Shown one piece after another: positions 7,106 through 15,691 of a DNA stretch of 33,335 nucleotides. The position numbers were made by a program, and so were the translations under genes. This DNA comes from Thermovenabulum sp049723235 (GTDB lineage Bacteria > Bacillota > Thermosediminibacteria > Thermosediminibacterales > Thermosediminibacteraceae), in contig NZ_JBNARB010000022.1 in assembly GCF_049723235.1 (NCBI RefSeq), positions 1 to 33,335 of the forward strand, given 5' to 3'. Position 1 is the stretch's first letter; the number at the start of each line of letters is the position of its first letter. The notes below the pieces were generated by a model, which saw only the letters and a program-made list of their open reading frames with translations, did not search any database and had not been told where the DNA came from.

Positions 7106-9169
7106 ATGGCCATTGAGAAAATGAATATAATGGGCGTTATCGGTAAAAAAGAACTTTTAGACAGGGTAATGCGGCAGATTGTGTTAAACGGGAGCATGCA
7201 TTTTTTAAATGCTTTTTCCCGGATAAGTGCCACGGATTTTGTGCTGCCGCCCAATGAAAAAAATATAGAAGCCTTAGAGGAACTGCCCTATGTCAAACCT
7301 TACAGTGCCAAAAGGGATTTTTCAAAGGAAGAAGAAATGATAATATCCCTCTTAGGGCTTTTTAATCTTTCGCCCGAAATTAAAAGAGAGTATTTGGGGC
7401 AGGATTACGATTATGCGGAATATATGGAAAGCCTTAATAAAATATATTTAAAAATACGGGAATATGCCCAAGAGATAAAAGAAAAAAGCAACTTATGCGA
7501 ACAAAAAATGGAATTCATACAAAACCTGAAATACCTTGAAAAGTATGATTTTGATCTGTCGCAGCTTTTAAAAATGAAATTCATGACCTTCAAATTTTTA
7601 AAATTAACGAGAGAAAATTATTTAAAACTAAAAAAGAATTACGAAAATATACCGGCGGTAGTAATAAAAATAGAGGCTGAATCAAAATACGTTTATGTGG
7701 CATCGATCACACCCAATACCCTTCAGGAAACGGTGGAAAGGATTTTAAGTTCGCTAAATTTTGAAGAATTAGAGCTTCCTGTTGACTATGAAGGCAATGC
7801 TTCGGAGATTATCCGAAAACTTCACGAAGAGATTGACCGGGACAATAACAAGATAGAGCAGCTTAAAAAGGAGATTGAAAATTTTGGAAGGCAGTTTAAG
7901 GAGGAAATAAGAAAATCCTTTGCAAGGCTGGAAATGGAAAAGAAGATTGAAGAATTGAAATCCGATGTGGCCATAAGCAGGAATTTGTTTTACCTTTTCG
8001 GTTTTGTGCCGGTAAGCAAGGTGGAAAGTTTAAAAGATGAACTGGAGAAAAACTTCAAAGATGAGCTAATAATTCTGATAGAAGAGACGGGTAATAAAAA
8101 TTCAAGTTTAACCCCACCGACCAAATTAAAAAACCCGGGTCTTTTCAGACCCTTTGAAGAAATGGTTAAAATGTATGGCATTCCTTCTTATGACGAAAAG
8201 GACCCTACGGTATTTTTTGGGCTAACCTATATGCTGCTTTTTGGTGCAATGTTCGGAGACTTAGGGCAGGGGCTTGTTTTATTTACCGCAGGTATTGTAT
8301 TAAATCTTTTTATGAGAAGACCCAATTTAGGAGGGGTGTTGAGCAGAATTGGATTGAGTTCCGCAATTTTCGGGCTTTTATACGGCAGCGTCTTTGGGTC
8401 TGAAGAGTTAATCCCTGCACTAATCGTAAGGCCCATGGCAAATATAAATTTTATGCTTTTGAGTGCGGTGGTGCTGGGTATTTGCCTTTTAATTGCCGGT
8501 TTTATCTTTGGAATCTTAAATTCAAGCCTTTCGGGTAACTTTAAGGAAGGAATTTTTGGAAGAAACGGAGCAGCGGGGCTTTCCTTTTATATCCTGATTC
8601 TTTACAGCATATATAATTATTCAATTAAAAACATCGGGCTTTCGCCTATGATTACTTTTTTATTGATTTTAACCTTGATGATTATCGTATTTAGAGAACC
8701 TTTAACCAATATATTATTTAAAAAGGAAAAACTTTTTTCGGAGCCCGCCGGGGATTATTTCGTGGAAGAAGGTTTTGGGGTATTAGAAACACTGCTTTCT
8801 ATGGTATCCAACACCATTTCCTTTATAAGGGTTGGAGCCTTTGCACTAAACCACGTAGGCTTATACATCGCCTTTGCGACTATGGCTGAAATGACCAGGT
8901 CAAGAATAGGAGGGATAATGCTTTTAATCCTCGGAAATGCCATCATTATAGGTCTTGAAGGGCTGATAGTGTTTATCCAGGCATTGAGGCTTGAATACTA
9001 TGAACTTTTCAGCAAGTACTTCAAAGGAGAAGGGGTGGAGTATTCTCCAGCGATTATTATGAAATCTTCCGAATATATTCGGAAGGTGAAAACTTTAAGC
9101 AGGAAGGCCTTTATGGACCAGTTCGGCAAAACCTTAAAAATGAAAATGATGAAAATGGCAATGGTATAA
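7106..9169 (+). CDS. ntpI: V-type ATPase membrane subunit I (a-type)
   Basis: 687-residue stator subunit that forms the ion half-channels with the K-ring. The N-terminal half (about 1-350) is cytoplasmic with long coiled-coil stretches. The C-terminal half has about seven to eight membrane segments beginning near VFFGLTYMLLFGAMFGDLGQG. The conserved channel arginine is visible in NTISFIRVGAFALNHVG (R575). AGGAGG precedes the ATG at 7106. The length is normal for the family (about 650-700). Confidence 0.95.
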   Translation: MAIEKMNIMGVIGKKELLDRVMRQIVLNGSMHFLNAFSRISATDFVLPPNEKNIEALEELPYVKPYSAKRDFSKEEEMIISLLGLFNLSPEIKREYLGQDYDYAEYMESLNKIYLKIREYAQEIKEKSNLCEQKMEFIQNLKYLEKYDFDLSQLLKMKFMTFKFLKLTRENYLKLKKNYENIPAVVIKIEAESKYVYVASITPNTLQETVERILSSLNFEELELPVDYEGNASEIIRKLHEEIDRDNNKIEQLKKEIENFGRQFKEEIRKSFARLEMEKKIEELKSDVAISRNLFYLFGFVPVSKVESLKDELEKNFKDELIILIEETGNKNSSLTPPTKLKNPGLFRPFEEMVKMYGIPSYDEKDPTVFFGLTYMLLFGAMFGDLGQGLVLFTAGIVLNLFMRRPNLGGVLSRIGLSSAIFGLLYGSVFGSEELIPALIVRPMANINFMLLSAVVLGICLLIAGFIFGILNSSLSGNFKEGIFGRNGAAGLSFYILILYSIYNYSIKNIGLSPMITFLLILTLMIIVFREPLTNILFKKEKLFSEPAGDYFVEEGFGVLETLLSMVSNTISFIRVGAFALNHVGLYIAFATMAEMTRSRIGGIMLLILGNAIIIGLEGLIVFIQALRLEYYELFSKYFKGEGVEYSPAIIMKSSEYIRKVKTLSRKAFMDQFGKTLKMKMMKMAMV

Positions 9170-9192
9170 AAATATCGGGGAGGAATGGCTTT

Positions 9193-9594
9193 ATGATGTT
9201 AACTGTTTATCTACTTATAATGGTTTCGGTGTTAACGGTTCTTGCAGGCTTTGCATCCTTAAATGGAATTAAGGCTAAAAAAGCCCTTGGATTAAGCGTG
9301 TTTGCTTTTTCTTTAGTATTGACTTTCTTTTTGTTCTTTTTGATGCCTCAAGCGGCCAGGGCACAGGGTGGCGATAACCCTGCTTCCAGCAGTGCTTTCC
9401 TGGCTGCAGCCTTATCGACGGGTCTTGCTACCATTGGTGCCGGTTATGCCGTAGGAGCGGTGGGATCGTCTGCTCTGGGGGCGGTGTCGGAAGATCCCAA
9501 AATACTTGGTAAAACCCTTATATACGTAGGACTTGCAGAAGGTATCGCCATATATGGTCTTATTATATCCATAATGATTCTGGGAAGGGTCTAA
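9193..9594 (+). CDS. ntpK: V-type ATPase rotor-ring proteolipid subunit K
   Basis: A 133-residue proteolipid with four hydrophobic segments. The last two (about 66-97 and 105-131) form the c-type hairpin, with the ion-carrying E116 in GLAEGIAIYGLIIS. The first two segments (about 3-24 and 31-52) lack an acidic residue, so only one carboxylate per subunit is expected. The familiar ET after the carboxylate is EG here, and the glutamine seen in the third helix of many Na+-binding rings is absent. Proton specificity is therefore a weak inference. The AARAQGG stretch (54-60) after helix 2 resembles a signal-peptidase site, so the N-terminal pair might be removed; this cannot be settled by reading. 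Confidence 0.9.
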   Translation: MMLTVYLLIMVSVLTVLAGFASLNGIKAKKALGLSVFAFSLVLTFFLFFLMPQAARAQGGDNPASSSAFLAAALSTGLATIGAGYAVGAVGSSALGAVSEDPKILGKTLIYVGLAEGIAIYGLIISIMILGRV

Positions 9595-9595
9595 A

Positions 9596-9904
9596 ATGAA
9601 AATGTTTGTTTTAAGCGACAGTTCAGATACCATTACCGGTTTCAGGCTTGCGGGAATAGAGGGAAAATTCATCGAAGAAGGCCAGGAAGTTCTGGAGGAA
9701 ATAGAAAGGCTAAGAAAAATTGAGGAAATAGGCATTATCATTATAACCGAAAGCCTTGCAGAAAAAGTAAAAAATGAAATAGGAAGAATGAAACTTTCTA
9801 AGGATTACCCTGTTATATTGGAGGTTCCCGATCGGCACGGTAGCATAAGGCCGAAGGATTTTTTGACTCGTTATATAAAAGAAGCGATTGGAGTAAAGAT
9901 TTGA
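9596..9904 (+). CDS. ntpG: V-type ATPase subunit F
   Basis: A 102-residue central-stalk subunit F (NtpG/AtpF). It shows the family start MKMFVLSDSSDTITGFRLAGIEG, the central IGIIIITESLAEKV and the late PVILEVPDRHGS loop. It associates with subunit D in the rotor. It begins one base after the K stop codon with a weak ribosome site (GAAGGG), suggesting translational coupling. F here precedes E rather than following C. Confidence 0.92.
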   Translation: MKMFVLSDSSDTITGFRLAGIEGKFIEEGQEVLEEIERLRKIEEIGIIIITESLAEKVKNEIGRMKLSKDYPVILEVPDRHGSIRPKDFLTRYIKEAIGVKI

Positions 9905-9913
9905 GGTGATAGA

Positions 9914-10528
9914 ATGTCCACTACGATTGAAGACAAAATCTCCCTTTTTGCCAAAGTGCTGTTTGAGAGAATAGAGGAAGAATACGAGAATGAAAAAAAT
10001 AAAATTATTGGATACTATGAGGCGGAAATAAAAAGAGTGAAGGAAGAATATGAGAGGAAAAAATTAGATCGCATAAGGGAGGTATTAAAAGAAGCCGAAA
10101 TAAAAAAACAGAGAATAATATCAAAAGCGCTGACGGACAAAAAGCAGGATATTTTAAAGAAAAAGAAGGAACTCTTGGAAAAGTTGATAGAAGATATGCT
10201 TCAAAAGGTGGAAGATTTTTTGAAACAGGAAGGTTACGGCGAATTCCTTATAAATTCAATAACGGAAGTAAAAAATAAATTTCCCGAAAAAGATAAAATA
10301 ATTGTATATCTTTCCAAAAAAGATTTTGAAAGGCACCTGGACTATTTAAAAAGTAAATTTGACGAAAACATTGAGTTCAGGATGGGGACCGAAGACATTA
10401 AAGGTGGTATAATAGCCGAAAGTGCTGATGGAAGGGTGAGGATAGATTTCTCGGTAAGCAGTTTGCTGGAAGAAGGCAAATCATTACTTGCTCAGCTATT
10501 ATTTTCCAGGCTGGGCGAGGAGGTATAG
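9914..10528 (+). CDS. ntpE: V-type ATPase peripheral-stalk subunit E
   Basis: 204 residues. The N-terminal half (to about 105) is a continuous charged coiled coil. The C-terminal globular domain carries the family motif DIKGGIIAESADGRVRIDFSV followed by a helical LLEEGKSLLAQLLF end. It partners with the G/H subunit to form the outer stalk. The ATG follows GAGGTGAT. Genes on both sides are other ATPase subunits, leaving little doubt. Confidence 0.9.
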   Translation: MSTTIEDKISLFAKVLFERIEEEYENEKNKIIGYYEAEIKRVKEEYERKKLDRIREVLKEAEIKKQRIISKALTDKKQDILKKKKELLEKLIEDMLQKVEDFLKQEGYGEFLINSITEVKNKFPEKDKIIVYLSKKDFERHLDYLKSKFDENIEFRMGTEDIKGGIIAESADGRVRIDFSVSSLLEEGKSLLAQLLFSRLGEEV

Positions 10529-10533
10529 GTGTT

Positions 10534-12321
10534 ATGGCAAATTTTAAAGCGGGAAACATAGTTTACATCAACGGCCCAGTAGTCAGGGCAAACAACATGT
10601 CGGGGTTTACCATGCGGGAAATGGTCATGGTAGGAAATAAAAAATTGATCGGCGAGATAATTTCCTTAGAAAAGGATTTGGCTACTATTCAGGTGTATGA
10701 AGAAACCTCGGGATTGAAAGCCAAAGAGCCGGTGCTTGGAACGGGAAGGCCCCTATCGGTTAAATTGGGGCCCGGGATTCTGGGCAATATTTTTGATGGC
10801 ATCGAAAGGCCGCTTTCAAAGATTTACGAAAAAGGAGAAAGCTTCATTCCAGAGGGTATAGGGCTTATTTCCATAGATGAAGAAAAGTTATGGGATGTAA
10901 GGATAAAAGTAAAAGTAGGGGATTATCTAAAGGGTGGGGATGTGTTTGCGGAAGTTCAGGAAACTTCTATGATCCTCCATAAGATAATGGTACCTCCTTC
11001 TCTTCAAGGAAGGGTGGTGGAAGTAAAAAAGGACGGCAGTTACAACATCGAAGAAACCCTGGTAGTACTTGAGGACGAAGGGAAAACATATCCTCTTAAA
11101 ATGTACCAGGAGTGGCCGGTGAGGCTGCCCCGCCCTGTAAAGAAGAGGCTGCCGATAGGAAAACTTTTAATTACCGGGCAGAGAGTAATCGACACCTTTT
11201 TCCCGCTGGCAAAAGGGGGCACCGCTGCCATCCCCGGAGGATTTGGAACCGGTAAGACAATAACGCAACATCAGCTCGCCAAGTGGAGCGATGCGGATAT
11301 AATTGTGTATATCGGATGCGGGGAACGGGGCAATGAGATGACGGAGGTGCTGGAAGATTTCCCGAAACTTATTGACCCGAGGACCGAAAAGCCCCTGATG
11401 GATAGAACGGTTCTTATAGCAAATACTTCCAACATGCCTGTTGCTGCGAGAGAAGCTTCTATTTATACGGGAATAACCATCGCAGAATATTTCAGGGATA
11501 TGGGGTACAATGTCGCCATTATGGCCGATTCCACTTCCCGCTGGGCAGAAGCTTTAAGAGAAATTGCCGGCAGGCTTGAAGAAATGCCCGCAGAAGAAGG
11601 ATATCCCGCATATCTTGCTTCCAGGCTCGCTCAATTTTACGAAAGGGCAGGATTTGTGGAAAATTTAAACGGGACCCAGGGTTCCATTACCGTTATCGGT
11701 GCGGTTTCCCCGGCAGGAGGGGATTTTTCGGAGCCTGTGACCGCTTCCACCAAAAGGGTGGTAGGTGCTTTTTTGGCATTGGATAAAGAACTGGCTTACT
11801 CAAGACATTTTCCTGCCATAAACTGGCTTTTATCCTACAGCGGTTATATAAAAATGCTCAGAGAATGGTTTTCAGAAAATGTCGCACCGGACATGCTGGA
11901 TTTAAGGGCAAAGATGATGAGGATATTGCAGGAAGAAAGTAAACTTCTTGATATAGTGAAACTGGTTGGAGAGGATGTTCTGCCCGACGATCAAAAGTTG
12001 ATACTGGAAATCGCAAAAGTAATTAAAGTAGGATTTCTCCAGCAGAATGCCTATCACAGGGAAGATTCCTATGTACCTCTTGAAAGGCAGTACAAAATGC
12101 TGAAAGTGATAAACAGGCTTTACGACAGGGCTTTTTCCTGTGTTAAAAAGGGAATTCCCCTTTCCAAAGTGAAAAATGATGATATTTTCGACGAGGTCAT
12201 CCGGATGAAATACAACTATTCTCCAGAAAACAGCAGATTTTTTGAAGAAATCCTGAAGAAAATAGATGATTACTACGATGGTATCGAATCCAAGTATGAA
12301 AAAGAAGGTGCTTCAATATGA
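10534..12321 (+). CDS. ntpA: V-type ATPase catalytic subunit A
   Basis: 595-residue catalytic ATPase subunit. An N-terminal beta-barrel is followed by the A-specific insert (about 110-200). The nucleotide domain has the P-loop GGFGTGKT (235-242, K241), GER (263-265) with the catalytic glutamate, and the DSTSRWAEALREIAGRLEEM block. The P-loop reads GG-FGTGKT where many V-ATPases have GPFGSGKT; this is a variation, not a loss, because lysine and threonine are kept. The stop overlaps the start of subunit B by four bases (ATGA), implying coupled translation. Confidence 0.97.
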   Translation: MANFKAGNIVYINGPVVRANNMSGFTMREMVMVGNKKLIGEIISLEKDLATIQVYEETSGLKAKEPVLGTGRPLSVKLGPGILGNIFDGIERPLSKIYEKGESFIPEGIGLISIDEEKLWDVRIKVKVGDYLKGGDVFAEVQETSMILHKIMVPPSLQGRVVEVKKDGSYNIEETLVVLEDEGKTYPLKMYQEWPVRLPRPVKKRLPIGKLLITGQRVIDTFFPLAKGGTAAIPGGFGTGKTITQHQLAKWSDADIIVYIGCGERGNEMTEVLEDFPKLIDPRTEKPLMDRTVLIANTSNMPVAAREASIYTGITIAEYFRDMGYNVAIMADSTSRWAEALREIAGRLEEMPAEEGYPAYLASRLAQFYERAGFVENLNGTQGSITVIGAVSPAGGDFSEPVTASTKRVVGAFLALDKELAYSRHFPAINWLLSYSGYIKMLREWFSENVAPDMLDLRAKMMRILQEESKLLDIVKLVGEDVLPDDQKLILEIAKVIKVGFLQQNAYHREDSYVPLERQYKMLKVINRLYDRAFSCVKKGIPLSKVKNDDIFDEVIRMKYNYSPENSRFFEEILKKIDDYYDGIESKYEKEGASI

Positions 12322-13691
12322 AGGTAAAGTACAAAAGGGCGGACAAAGCGGAAGGTCCGCTTCTTATAATGGAAGACATAAGGGATGCGGTTTTTGATGA
12401 AATAGTGGAAATCGAAATGCCCGATAAAACATCAAGGCTTGGGAAGGTTGTTCAGATAGATCAAAAAAAGGTAGTCATTCAGGTATTTGAAGGCACTTCA
12501 GGAATTTCCCTTCCCGATATTACGGTGGCTTTTACGGGGAATCCCATGAAAATCCCCCTTTCAAGAGAAATTCTCGGCAGGGTGTTCAACGGAATCGCAA
12601 AACCTATCGATGGAGCCGGTGAGATTTTTTCTACACGCTACTATGATATAAACGGCAGGCCCATGAATCCGGTGGCAAGGGTATACCCTCGAAACTTTAT
12701 TCAAACGGGTATATCTGCCATAGACGGCCTGATGACCCTTATCAGGGGGCAAAAACTGCCTATATTTTCCGGAGACGGACTTCCTCATAATGAATTAGCA
12801 GCGCAGATAGTAAAACAGGCTAAAATTTCTGGGGATGAAGAAAAAAATTTTGCAGTGGTATTTGCGGCAATGGGTATAAAACACGATGAAGCTGATTTCT
12901 TTGTAAAAACCTTTGAAGAAGCAGGGGTAATGGATAGAGTAGTAATGTACGTAAATCTGGCAGATGACCCGGTGGTGGAAAGGATAATCACACCCCGGTG
13001 TGCCCTAACGGCAGCAGAATTTTTAGCTTTTGAGTGCGGAATGCACATACTGGTGATTTTAACCGATATGACAAGTTACTGCGATGCTCTAAGGGAAATT
13101 TCTTCCGCAAGAGAGGAAGTGCCCTCCAGAAAGGGTTATCCCGGATACATGTATTCGGACTTGGCAAGTCTTTACGAAAGAGCGGGGATGATTAAGGGTT
13201 CTAAAGGCAGTATAACTCAGATTCCTATACTTACAATGCCTAACGATGACATTACCCACCCGGTGCCAGACCTCACCGGGTATATCACCGAAGGGCAGAT
13301 AGTGCTGAACCGGGCCCTTTATCAAAAGGGAATATATCCTCCCATAAATATACTGCCTTCCCTTTCGAGGCTTATGAAAGACGGCATAGGCGAAAAGTAT
13401 ACGAGGGAGGATCATCCTGATCTAGCCAACCAGGTTTTTTCTTCTTATTCAAGGGTTCAGGAAGTAAGGGCTTTGGCACAGGTCATCGGAGAAGAAGAAC
13501 TTTCCGATGTGGATAAGAGCTATATGGAGTTCGGAAGGCAATTTGAAGAAAAATTTATTAATCAGGATTTTGATGAAGAAAGAGATATTTTTCAAACCCT
13601 GGACTTGATGTGGAAGCTTTTGAAAATTTTGCCCGAAAAGGAACTTACCAGGATCAACCCTTCGCTTATTAAAAAATACTTAAGGGGTTGA
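12318..13691 (+). CDS. ntpB: V-type ATPase regulatory subunit B
   Basis: 457 residues; the non-catalytic partner of A in the hexameric head. The degenerate P-loop region reads IFSGDGLPHNELAAQI, lacking GKT as expected for B subunits. TDMTSYCDALREISSAREEVPSRKGYPGYMYSDLASLYERAG is characteristic, quoted here only for its key residues: the conserved arginine of SAREE at the catalytic interface and the YPGYMYSDL segment. The length is normal and the order A-B-D is conserved. Confidence 0.97.
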   Translation: MKVKYKRADKAEGPLLIMEDIRDAVFDEIVEIEMPDKTSRLGKVVQIDQKKVVIQVFEGTSGISLPDITVAFTGNPMKIPLSREILGRVFNGIAKPIDGAGEIFSTRYYDINGRPMNPVARVYPRNFIQTGISAIDGLMTLIRGQKLPIFSGDGLPHNELAAQIVKQAKISGDEEKNFAVVFAAMGIKHDEADFFVKTFEEAGVMDRVVMYVNLADDPVVERIITPRCALTAAEFLAFECGMHILVILTDMTSYCDALREISSAREEVPSRKGYPGYMYSDLASLYERAGMIKGSKGSITQIPILTMPNDDITHPVPDLTGYITEGQIVLNRALYQKGIYPPINILPSLSRLMKDGIGEKYTREDHPDLANQVFSSYSRVQEVRALAQVIGEEELSDVDKSYMEFGRQFEEKFINQDFDEERDIFQTLDLMWKLLKILPEKELTRINPSLIKKYLRG

Positions 13692-13696
13692 TAAAA

Positions 13697-14323
13697 ATGC
13701 TTAATATAGCACCTACCAAAGCAAATTTGCTGTCGGCTCAAGCTACCTTAGAGTTTTCTAAAAAAGGGTATGAGCTTTTGGATAAGAAAAGAAACGTTCT
13801 AATAAGAGAATTGATGAGCATCATGAAAAGGGCCGAGGAGCTTCAAGAAAAGATCAACACAATTTTTGAAGAAGCCTATGAAGCTCTTAAAATAGCCAAC
13901 ATTACCTTGGGTGTAAATCAGGTCTATGAAGTGGCCTGTTCCATTCCCCTTATGGAAGAATTTGATATACTGCATAAAAGCGTTATGGGGGTGGAAATCC
14001 CGAAAATAATTTACGAGAAAAAGCCCTTAGAGCACTATTACAGTTTTTACCATACAAATACCGCCTTGGATATAGCAGTAACCAGGTTTTACGAAGTAAA
14101 ATACCTTTTACTGGAGCTTGCCGAGATAGAAGACTCCATATATAAACTTGCAGTAGAAATAAAAAAGACGCAAAAAAGGGCTAATGCCTTGAAGAATATA
14201 CAAATACCCAGGTACGAGAAAATTGTAAAATTTATTTCAGAGGTACTGGAGGAAAAAGAGAGGGAAGATTTTTTCCGTTTAAAGACTTTAAAAAAGAAAT
14301 TAAAAAGAAGGGTCAAAAGTTAA
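13697..14323 (+). CDS. ntpD: V-type ATPase rotor subunit D
   Basis: 208-residue central-shaft subunit, mostly two long helices forming a coiled coil. Family marks are the N-terminal IAPTKANLL, the GYELLDKKRNVLIREL segment (GxxLLxxKRxxL) and a basic C-terminus (LKKKLKRRVK). I prefer the ATG at 13697, with AGGGG upstream, over the TTG at 13688 that overlaps the subunit B stop. It is the last gene of the operon and runs into a bidirectional terminator shared with hydF. Confidence 0.93.
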   Translation: MLNIAPTKANLLSAQATLEFSKKGYELLDKKRNVLIRELMSIMKRAEELQEKINTIFEEAYEALKIANITLGVNQVYEVACSIPLMEEFDILHKSVMGVEIPKIIYEKKPLEHYYSFYHTNTALDIAVTRFYEVKYLLLELAEIEDSIYKLAVEIKKTQKRANALKNIQIPRYEKIVKFISEVLEEKEREDFFRLKTLKKKLKRRVKS

Positions 14324-14340
14324 CCCTTCCTTTTACTTTT
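14307..14340. terminator. Bidirectional terminator between the ATPase operon and hydF
   Basis: AAGGGT (14307-14312) and ACCCTT (14322-14327) form a hairpin overlapping the ends of both convergent genes. A T-rich tail (CCTTTTACTTTT) follows on the plus strand, and a longer T-rich tract follows on the minus strand. The six-base stem is modest. Confidence 0.6.
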
Positions 14341-15555
14341 AAGGGGTTTTAAAGCTCTGTCCAGAATACCGAGAGCGTACGCGATAAATACTCCGTAGTT
14401 TACCACCGGGATATTTTTTTCTTTTAATACCGAAAGCCTGTAAAGCATCTCTTTTCTATTGATCATACAACCGCCGCAGTGTATTACCAGTTTGTAATCC
14501 TCCAGGTTTTCGGGAAAGGTGAAGCCGGAAGACCAGGAAAAAGAAAACTCTTTTTTGGTGATTTCCCTTAATAACTTAGGGATTTTTACGGTGCCGATGT
14601 CATCTTCCTGCCGGTGGTGGGTACAGGCTTCTGAAATCAATACCTTGTCCCCATTTTCTAAATTTTTAATAGCTTTTGTCCCATCAACCAGTTGTTCCAG
14701 GTCCCCTTTATAACGGGCAAATAATATGGAAAAGGAAGTGAGCGGTATGTCTTCGGGGGTTATTTCGGCTACCTTCTTGAAGGCCTGGGAGTCAGTCACC
14801 ACCAATTTAGGTTTTTGTTTTAACGAGTTTAAAGCTATATTAAGTTCGCTTTCTTTTGTCACCACAGCTATACAGCCGCTATCTAAAAGTTCTCTTATAG
14901 TCTGCTGCTGGGGCAAAATAAGCCTTCCCTTCGGAGCTGCTTTATCGATGGGGACTACCAGGACTGCCACATCACCGGGGTTTAAAAGGTCTGAAATTAA
15001 GGGGACATCGGTAAAACTGCCGGGAGCCTTATTTATTATCTGCCTTTTTAGTTCTTCTATTCCTTCCCTTTTGAAGGCCGAGACCTCAAGAAGGGGAAAT
15101 CCCAGTAAATCCTCCCATTTCTTTTTTTCTTCCCGTTTGTAATTGGTTGAATCCTTTTTATTCACCACACCTACTACTGGGATGTTTTTTTCTTTTATTT
15201 TAGAGAGTATCTCAAAATCATAGTCCGATACCCCGGTTTCTCCATCTATAACAAGAATCGCCACATCGGTTTTATTTAAAACCTGATAGGTCTTTTTTAC
15301 CCTGAGTTCTCCAAGGGCACCTTCATCATCGATTCCCGCTGTGTCTATTATTACCACCGGCCCAATAGGTAAAAGCTCCATAGCTTTAAATACCGGGTCA
15401 GTGGTTGTGCCCGCAACAGGGGAGACAAGGGCTATTTCCTGATTTGTGATGGCATTTATTAGACTGGATTTTCCGGCATTTCTTCTTCCAAAAATAGCAA
15501 TGTGCAGCCTGCTTGCGAGAGGCGTAGAGTTTAAACTGTTTTCGGGCAAAGACAA
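14320..15555 (-). CDS. hydF: [FeFe]-hydrogenase maturation GTPase HydF
   Basis: 411 residues. HydF is the scaffold that assembles the 2Fe subcluster made by HydE and HydG and delivers it to the hydrogenase HydA. The N-terminal GTPase domain has the P-loop GRRNAGKS (23-30), the GTTTDP switch, DTAG (71-74) and NKKD (132-135). The C-terminal domain has the [4Fe-4S] ligand set C311-T-H313 and H359-C360-x-x-C363, the CxH(x45)HCxxC signature. I place the start at a TTG because AAGGGGGT lies 6 bases upstream; an in-frame GTG six codons earlier has no ribosome site. HydE, HydG and HydA are not in the window, so maturation genes are scattered in this genome. Confidence 0.95.
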   Translation of the reverse strand: MSLPENSLNSTPLASRLHIAIFGRRNAGKSSLINAITNQEIALVSPVAGTTTDPVFKAMELLPIGPVVIIDTAGIDDEGALGELRVKKTYQVLNKTDVAILVIDGETGVSDYDFEILSKIKEKNIPVVGVVNKKDSTNYKREEKKKWEDLLGFPLLEVSAFKREGIEELKRQIINKAPGSFTDVPLISDLLNPGDVAVLVVPIDKAAPKGRLILPQQQTIRELLDSGCIAVVTKESELNIALNSLKQKPKLVVTDSQAFKKVAEITPEDIPLTSFSILFARYKGDLEQLVDGTKAIKNLENGDKVLISEACTHHRQEDDIGTVKIPKLLREITKKEFSFSWSSGFTFPENLEDYKLVIHCGGCMINRKEMLYRLSVLKEKNIPVVNYGVFIAYALGILDRALKPLKSKRKG

Positions 15556-15590
15556 AATTGTTACCCCCTTCACAATGTATTCTTTACAGA

Positions 15591-15599
15591 ATTATACCA
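15591..15599 (-). promoter_or_regulatory. Extended -10 promoter of hydF
   Basis: On the minus strand TGGTATAAT (-10 TATAAT at 15596-15591 with an upstream TGN extension) lies about 35 bases before the hydF start. No good -35 hexamer is visible, as is common with extended -10 promoters. Confidence 0.6.
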
Positions 15600-15628
15600 T
15601 AGATTTAGAAAAAAAGGGATTTAATTTA

Positions 15629-15658
15629 TTACACCATTATATATTAAAATGTTATAAT
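15629..15658 (+). promoter_or_regulatory. Promoter of the cdaA operon
   Basis: TTACAC (15629-15634), an 18-base spacer and a perfect TATAAT (15653-15658), about 33 bases before the cdaA ATG. Confidence 0.6.
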
Positions 15659-15691
15659 AAATAAAGGAAAAAATTTGGCTGGGGTGAAATA

